Source: Gracilimonas sp965227785 (GTDB lineage: Bacteria > Bacteroidota > Rhodothermia > Balneolales > Balneolaceae). Taken from it: a stretch of 64,000 nucleotides of DNA. The notes below the pieces were generated by a model. The model worked only from the letters and a program-made list of their open reading frames with translations. It was not told the DNA's origin and searched no databases. Position 1 is the stretch's first letter. The number at the start of each line of letters is the position of its first letter. The translations under genes were made by a program, and so were the position numbers. Shown in pieces: positions 59,591 through 64,000 of this stretch. The DNA lies in contig NZ_OZ245785.1 in NCBI RefSeq assembly GCF_965227785.1, forward strand, positions 1,178,001 to 1,242,000, in the 5' to 3' direction.

Positions 59591-61999
59591 ATGAGCTTTC
59601 TTGAAAAAATCGGATTAGGCCAAAAGAGAAAAGAACTGACCCCTCTTATTGGCGAGAAAAAGAAAAAAGAGCAGGAAAAATACTCGCTGAAGCGTAATCC
59701 TTATATCCGGATAGCTATTCTGGTCTTTTTTATAGCGATCAGTGCTTTTTCCCTGCCTCAGAATCCCGTTAATTCAGGACTAAATTATACTCCGGGGCAG
59801 CCCTGGAGAAATCCTGATTTAACAGCTCCCTTTACATTCGCCCTTAATAAAACCGAAGCCGAGTTAGAGCAGGAACGACAAGAAATTCGTGATAAAACGG
59901 CCCCCATTTTCAGGGTTGATACCAGCGTTCCCATTACTATTCAGGCCCGCCTCGATTCCATTTACAGGGACGTTCAGCCGGTGCTGGAAGCCTATGCTAA
60001 TTGGCAAATAGCTGAAAAGAACGAAATGCCCTCTTCTTACGATGACAGCGTTCGCTTTGCCCGTGAGCTGAGCATTACTGAGGTTGAGCTTACCGAACCC
60101 TCATGGCAGGTTCTGTTTAACAGTTATGAACAGGTTCAAAGCCAGAACCTTCCGCCCAGCCAATTTGTGGGCATATCGGTGAAACAACAGCTTGAACAAT
60201 TGATAGATCAATTGATGAATCAGGGGATTATCAATAGAAATAAAAGCAACCTCGATACCGATAAAATTACGGTGCGGAATACACTTGAAAGTACCGAACA
60301 GTCAATAGACCTGGCGCGGGTGAGAGATCTTCGGGAAGCCAATGAATTTATGCAGTTTCAGCTGAACCGTGCTTTTGATGAACAACGGATGCGCCTTGCC
60401 ATGGAGCTGTACAACAAAGTGATCATCCCAAATTACAAGTATAGCGAAGAAGACACACAGGCCAGGCTGGAGGAAGCGCTCACCACCATTTCTGAAACAA
60501 AAGGAGCAATTGCACAAGGGCAGGTAATCATCCGGCGTGGTGATTTGGTAACACCCGAACGTGCCAATATTCTTTTAAGCCTGGCTGAAGCACGTTCAGA
60601 AAACGCTACAAATATTGAAAAATGGGTGCGATTTGCCGGGCAGTTGGTCATCATTATTGCTGTTACCTTTGTCTTCTTTATGTATATCTATTTATATCGC
60701 AGGAATATTACTTCTGACAATGCCCTTTTTCTGCTGGTCTTCCTCACCATGGGACTTGTTTCGTTTGGCTCCGGCCTCATCAACTACCTTGATATTGCCG
60801 ATCCTTACATTATTCCCATAGCCATAGCACCTATTGTATTGACCATCATTTTTGACTCAAGGGTAGGATTGGTATCCTCCATCACCCTTGCAAGTTTGCT
60901 TGGATTAGTAAATGGCAACAGCTTTGAGTTTGTGGTGGCTACTTTTGCTGCCTGTAGCTTGGGTGTATTTTCAGTGCGGGATATTAAAGACCGTTCTCAG
61001 TTTTTCTTTACGACCCCCGGAATCGTATTTATAACATATATTTTGGTAGTGGGATCCTTTAATATTGCCACTCTCAGCGGTTGGGAGATGTTTGCTTCCG
61101 ACCTGATGTATATCGCCATAAGTTCGGTGTTCATTCTATTCACCTATCCCATTATTCTTTTATTTGAAACCACTTTTGGTGTCACCACAGATTTCACCTT
61201 AATCGAACTCGGAGATACCAATCAGCCGCTTCTTAAAGAGCTGATGAACAAAGCTCCCGGCACTTTCCATCACAGCTTACAGGTTGCCAACCTTTCGGAA
61301 GCAGCAGCTTCTGCTATTGGGGCTAACTCGTTGTTATGCCGCGTGGGAGCTCTTTATCATGATATTGGCAAAATGGTGAAGCCCGAGTATTTCGTTGAAA
61401 ACCAAACCAAAGGAACAAACGAACACGATAAGCTCAAACCCCAAATGAGTGCGATGGTCATTAAAGCACATGTTAGTGAAGGGGTGAAAATGGCTGAAGA
61501 CGAAGATCTCCCGGAAATCATTATCGATTTTATCAAAACCCACCATGGCACATCTGTTATCCGCTATTTCTTCGAGAAAGCGAAAGAGGACGATGATATG
61601 AAGAGCATGCTTCAGGAAGATCAGTTCCGCTACGAAGGCCCTCTCCCTTCCACTAAAGAAACCGGTATTTTATTACTCGCTGATGGTATTGAAGCCGCCT
61701 CAAGGGCTATGAAGAACCCGACTTACAGTAAGCTTGAAAACTTAGTGAACCGTATGGTAGATGACCGTGTAGCTGAAGGTCAACTAAGTCACTGTCCATT
61801 GACTTTCCGACACCTCCAGGTGATTAAGGAAACTTTCCTGAACATCCTGGTTGGCGTGTATCACAGCCGCGTGGAATATCCCGAGGATAAGGAGCGGGAT
61901 AAAGAAGAGAAGGCTAAAGAAAAGGCAGCTGAAGCCGAAAGAGCCGGGTCAGAAAACGGAGCGGAACAAACGGAAGAACAAGAAGAAACCGGCGAATAA
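59591..61999 (+). CDS. pgpH: 7TM-HD membrane protein, PgpH-like cyclic-di-AMP phosphodiesterase
   Basis: The 802-aa protein has one N-terminal helix near residues 37-55 (YIRIAILVFFIAISAFSLPQ), a large extracytoplasmic 7TMR-HDED domain (about 60-350, with APFTFALNKTEAELEQERQE), seven further helices (about 352-535), and a cytoplasmic HD domain with FHHSLQVANLSEAA and YHDIGKMVKPEYF near residues 559 and 589. The HD pair and the later H (KTHHGTSVIRYFFEKA) are present, so it should be active. Known members degrade c-di-AMP (Listeria PgpH); that substrate is inferred here. The tail is very rich in Glu, Lys and Ala. The recombinase gene starts two bases after its stop. Confidence 0.9.
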   Translation: MSFLEKIGLGQKRKELTPLIGEKKKKEQEKYSLKRNPYIRIAILVFFIAISAFSLPQNPVNSGLNYTPGQPWRNPDLTAPFTFALNKTEAELEQERQEIRDKTAPIFRVDTSVPITIQARLDSIYRDVQPVLEAYANWQIAEKNEMPSSYDDSVRFARELSITEVELTEPSWQVLFNSYEQVQSQNLPPSQFVGISVKQQLEQLIDQLMNQGIINRNKSNLDTDKITVRNTLESTEQSIDLARVRDLREANEFMQFQLNRAFDEQRMRLAMELYNKVIIPNYKYSEEDTQARLEEALTTISETKGAIAQGQVIIRRGDLVTPERANILLSLAEARSENATNIEKWVRFAGQLVIIIAVTFVFFMYIYLYRRNITSDNALFLLVFLTMGLVSFGSGLINYLDIADPYIIPIAIAPIVLTIIFDSRVGLVSSITLASLLGLVNGNSFEFVVATFAACSLGVFSVRDIKDRSQFFFTTPGIVFITYILVVGSFNIATLSGWEMFASDLMYIAISSVFILFTYPIILLFETTFGVTTDFTLIELGDTNQPLLKELMNKAPGTFHHSLQVANLSEAAASAIGANSLLCRVGALYHDIGKMVKPEYFVENQTKGTNEHDKLKPQMSAMVIKAHVSEGVKMAEDEDLPEIIIDFIKTHHGTSVIRYFFEKAKEDDDMKSMLQEDQFRYEGPLPSTKETGILLLADGIEAASRAMKNPTYSKLENLVNRMVDDRVAEGQLSHCPLTFRHLQVIKETFLNILVGVYHSRVEYPEDKERDKEEKAKEKAAEAERAGSENGAEQTEEQEETGE

Positions 62000-62001
62000 A
62001 C

Positions 62002-62913
62002 GTGGCCTTCAAGCAGGAACTGGATTTATATCTGCAGTTTGTGAAGCTTGAAAAGGGTTTGACTGAAAACTCCGTAGTATCTTACAAAAATGATCTTGAA
62101 CGGTATTTTCGATACCTGATTTCCGAGAAGAAAATCAATGACCTGGCCGGAGTCACCCTTTCCCATATTGAAGACTTTCTGAACTTCCTGGTGGATGAGG
62201 AATTACTATCAGCAAGCTCTTTGGCGCGTAATATTTCCAGCATTCGAGGTTTTCATGAATTTGCCGTGGTAGAAGGAATCACGAAAGCCAATCCGGCTGA
62301 ATTGGTGGAATTACCCAAAAAGGCTTCTAAGCTTCCCGAAGTATTAGACCGGGATGAAATTGATGCCATCCTCGAAACACCCGATCTGACCACACCTGCC
62401 GGTGTTCGCGATAAAGCCATACTGGAGACTTTATATGGAACCGGAATGCGAGTAAGCGAACTTACAGGACTTGAACAAGATCGTCTGATCTTTGAGATTG
62501 GTTTTATTAGAGTGATTGGAAAGGGAAATAAGGAACGGCTGGTCCCGGTGGGTGAAATTGCTCAGGATGCCATATCGCACTACACCGAACATGTCCGCCC
62601 CCAGTTCTTTAACCCTGAAAAAGCTCACAAAGCCAAAAACAAAGTATTTCTCAGTGTTCGAGGCAGTGCCCTTTCCCGAATGAGTATCTGGAATATCGTT
62701 CAAAAGGCAGCGGAAAGAGCCGAAATCAAGAAAAACGTATACCCACATATATTCCGGCACTCATTTGCCACTCACCTGCTGGAAGGTGGCGCCGATTTAA
62801 GAGCCGTCCAGGAAATGCTGGGACATTCTTCCATCCTCACCACTGAGATATATACTCATATCGACCGCTCCTTTCTGCACCAGGTGCACAAAGAATTTCA
62901 TCCGCGGGCGTGA
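62002..62913 (+). CDS. xerD: Site-specific tyrosine recombinase XerC/XerD family
   Basis: The 303-aa protein resolves chromosome dimers at dif. The N-terminal SAM-like domain (LYLQFVKLEKGLTENSVVSY) and the catalytic domain are complete: Arg in GTGMRVSELTGL, Lys in VIGKGNKERLVPVG, HxxR in HIFRHSFATHLLEGG, His in LGHSSILTTEIYTH, and Tyr in IYTHID. The start is GTG two bases after the 7TM-HD stop, so the pair is co-transcribed. XerC and XerD cannot be told apart with certainty; Bacteroidota-type XerD is favoured by its beginning and size. Confidence 0.93.
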   Translation: MAFKQELDLYLQFVKLEKGLTENSVVSYKNDLERYFRYLISEKKINDLAGVTLSHIEDFLNFLVDEELLSASSLARNISSIRGFHEFAVVEGITKANPAELVELPKKASKLPEVLDRDEIDAILETPDLTTPAGVRDKAILETLYGTGMRVSELTGLEQDRLIFEIGFIRVIGKGNKERLVPVGEIAQDAISHYTEHVRPQFFNPEKAHKAKNKVFLSVRGSALSRMSIWNIVQKAAERAEIKKNVYPHIFRHSFATHLLEGGADLRAVQEMLGHSSILTTEIYTHIDRSFLHQVHKEFHPRA

Positions 62914-63049
62914 TGGTCTTTACTTGGTAAGAGAGAAAGAAAAACTTAGCACAACAGCCTTTTTAATCATAGGTAATAAATTTCGGTCTGATTATATTTT
63001 ATTCGTTCTGATTCCCTGACTCACCCTTAATTAATCAAGTGAGTTATAA

Positions 63050-64000
63050 ATGGTGCTTTCAAGAAGCTTAATTGTATTTCTTTGCGGACTGTTCTTCTTT
63101 ACAAGCTGCAAAAAAGATCCGGCAGGCCCCGGTGCTGGAAAAGAATTTGGGCTGGAATCTCCCTTCTACACTTTCCCGGCTTCTCATGATGCCTATTACG
63201 GCACCCTACTCTGGCCGCAAGATCAAACGGTTTTCTGGTATGGGGGTCATGGCCTGTATCGAATTTCCGTTCCAAATGGAAATGCTACAAATATAGACAA
63301 TCAGACCGGGTATTATGCTGCTTATGAATCTGATTCTGAAGCAATTTATTATCTCCCAGCGGAATGTCTGTCTGGTTGCTCAGCTCCTGTTTTCAAAATC
63401 AGCATTAATGGAGGGGCCCCAGAAAGAGTCTCCGATCTTGAAATCCAGACTTCGGGCGGAAGCCCTCTTATCCCTGTATCGTCAAATCAGTTTTTATTTG
63501 TTCAGTTACATCCAGAATCATCTGTTCTGTCAACCTATCTGTATGATCAAACCTCCGGAGACAGTAGCCGGCTTGCTGATGGCATTCCCGAAACTTTATC
63601 ACCCACCCGTTCAGAAGTATTAGTTTACCAACTGGATGAAACGGTACATACCGAAGAAGAAGACATCTACCAGCTTGCTTTTGTATCTTTAAATGGAATG
63701 ATCAGTGATACCTGGCAAATTACCGGCAACCCGTTTACCCACCTGCCGATCTATCCACCTCTTTGGGATTTAAATGGAATCCGGATTCTCTACATGAAAC
63801 GAGATTATGACAATAACGCCCGGATTTCACTTTGGATTAACCTCTATCCCGACTCCCGGGAAGAAAAGCTTTGGGATACTTCAGGCGGACCCGAAAAAAC
63901 CATTGAAGGCCCTTTTCGCTGGTCGGATGACAACACCCAACTTGCTTTTTGGGAACGCACATGTCTTAAAGCGGGCCTTTATAGCTGCGACGGCGGTTAT
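63050..64000 (+). CDS. Lipoprotein with TolB-like propeller repeats, cut off by the window end
   Basis: This frame runs from ATG 63050 to base 64000 with no stop (317 codons), so its 3' end lies outside. It begins MVLSRSLIVFLCGLFFFTSC, a lipoprotein signal with Cys20. The mature part has PD40/WD40-like strands such as TVFWYGGHGLYRISVPNG, YYAAYESDSEAIYYLPAE and SDDNTQLAFWERT, i.e. the SDDNTQLAFW pattern of TolB-like propellers. It is probably an outer-membrane or periplasmic protein. No frame conflict or stop is seen, so the absence of a stop is due to truncation. Function unknown. Confidence 0.82.
   Translation, partial: MVLSRSLIVFLCGLFFFTSCKKDPAGPGAGKEFGLESPFYTFPASHDAYYGTLLWPQDQTVFWYGGHGLYRISVPNGNATNIDNQTGYYAAYESDSEAIYYLPAECLSGCSAPVFKISINGGAPERVSDLEIQTSGGSPLIPVSSNQFLFVQLHPESSVLSTYLYDQTSGDSSRLADGIPETLSPTRSEVLVYQLDETVHTEEEDIYQLAFVSLNGMISDTWQITGNPFTHLPIYPPLWDLNGIRILYMKRDYDNNARISLWINLYPDSREEKLWDTSGGPEKTIEGPFRWSDDNTQLAFWERTCLKAGLYSCDGGY

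Noticed and set aside
1..64000. Mobile elements, prophage, restriction or other defence genes.
   Set aside because: The only recombinase is a housekeeping XerC/D-type next to the 7TM-HD gene; I saw no transposase, terminal repeats, phage or known defence genes.

Overview
The window looks like a chromosomal segment of a Balneola/Gracilimonas-like bacterium (Balneolota/Rhodothermota, in the wider Bacteroidota group). Reasons: a short Bacteroidota-type housekeeping sigma factor (284 aa), a C-terminal secretion domain with the YPNPFNPST signature typical of type IX (T9SS) cargo, a CarboxypepD_reg/TonB receptor, YaiO-family barrel, many lipoproteins, moderate GC, and a Kgd-type 2-oxoglutarate enzyme. 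There are no rRNA or tRNA genes, CRISPR arrays, insertion sequences or prophage genes that I can see. The assignment rests on pattern recognition, not on a search.

Layout. 0-1.3 kb: an agmatine deiminase homologue lacking its catalytic Cys, His and one Asp, preceded by a 56-codon remnant of N-carbamoylputrescine amidase, i.e. a decayed aguBA pair. 1.6-4.9 kb: ECF sigma factor and a membrane Ser/Thr kinase with TPRs. 5.2-10.2 kb: PEP carboxykinase, two carbohydrate-related lipoproteins, release factor 1. 10.3-13.4 kb: T9SS cargo and three tandem LuxR-type regulators with the same C-terminal ending. 13.5-18 kb: purKE, an RRM protein, a YbjQ protein, grpE-dnaJ. 18-25 kb: a TonB receptor with an SGNH lipoprotein, and a divergent SGNH lipoprotein/membrane protein/SIMPL operon.

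25-30.5 kb: a probable exopolysaccharide operon (response regulator, HEAT protein, PgaC-like glycosyltransferase, YaiO barrel, SGNH esterase, PIG-L deacetylase). 30.7-34 kb: the YbbAP ABC exporter, divergent. 34-36 kb: OmpA-like lipoprotein and CorA. 36-45 kb: a duplicated two-gene module (lipoprotein with Ser/Arg/Gly-rich tail plus outer-membrane barrel) downstream of a propeller histidine kinase and NarL-type regulator. 45-51 kb: RpoD, DeoB with an upstream GAF/degenerate-GGDEF protein, PepF. 51-55 kb: a fused E2-E1 2-oxoglutarate dehydrogenase (Kgd-like) read from a TTG codon. 55-59.4 kb: small proteins, groES-groEL, rsmA. 59.6-64 kb: a 7TM-HD phosphodiesterase, XerD-like recombinase and a lipoprotein cut off by the window end.

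Most of the window is ordinary core genome. The parts most worth following up are the aguBA decay, the tandem outer-membrane/lipoprotein module beside its own two-component system, the exopolysaccharide operon placed between tesA and ybbAP, and the LuxR trio with a dyad-rich upstream region.
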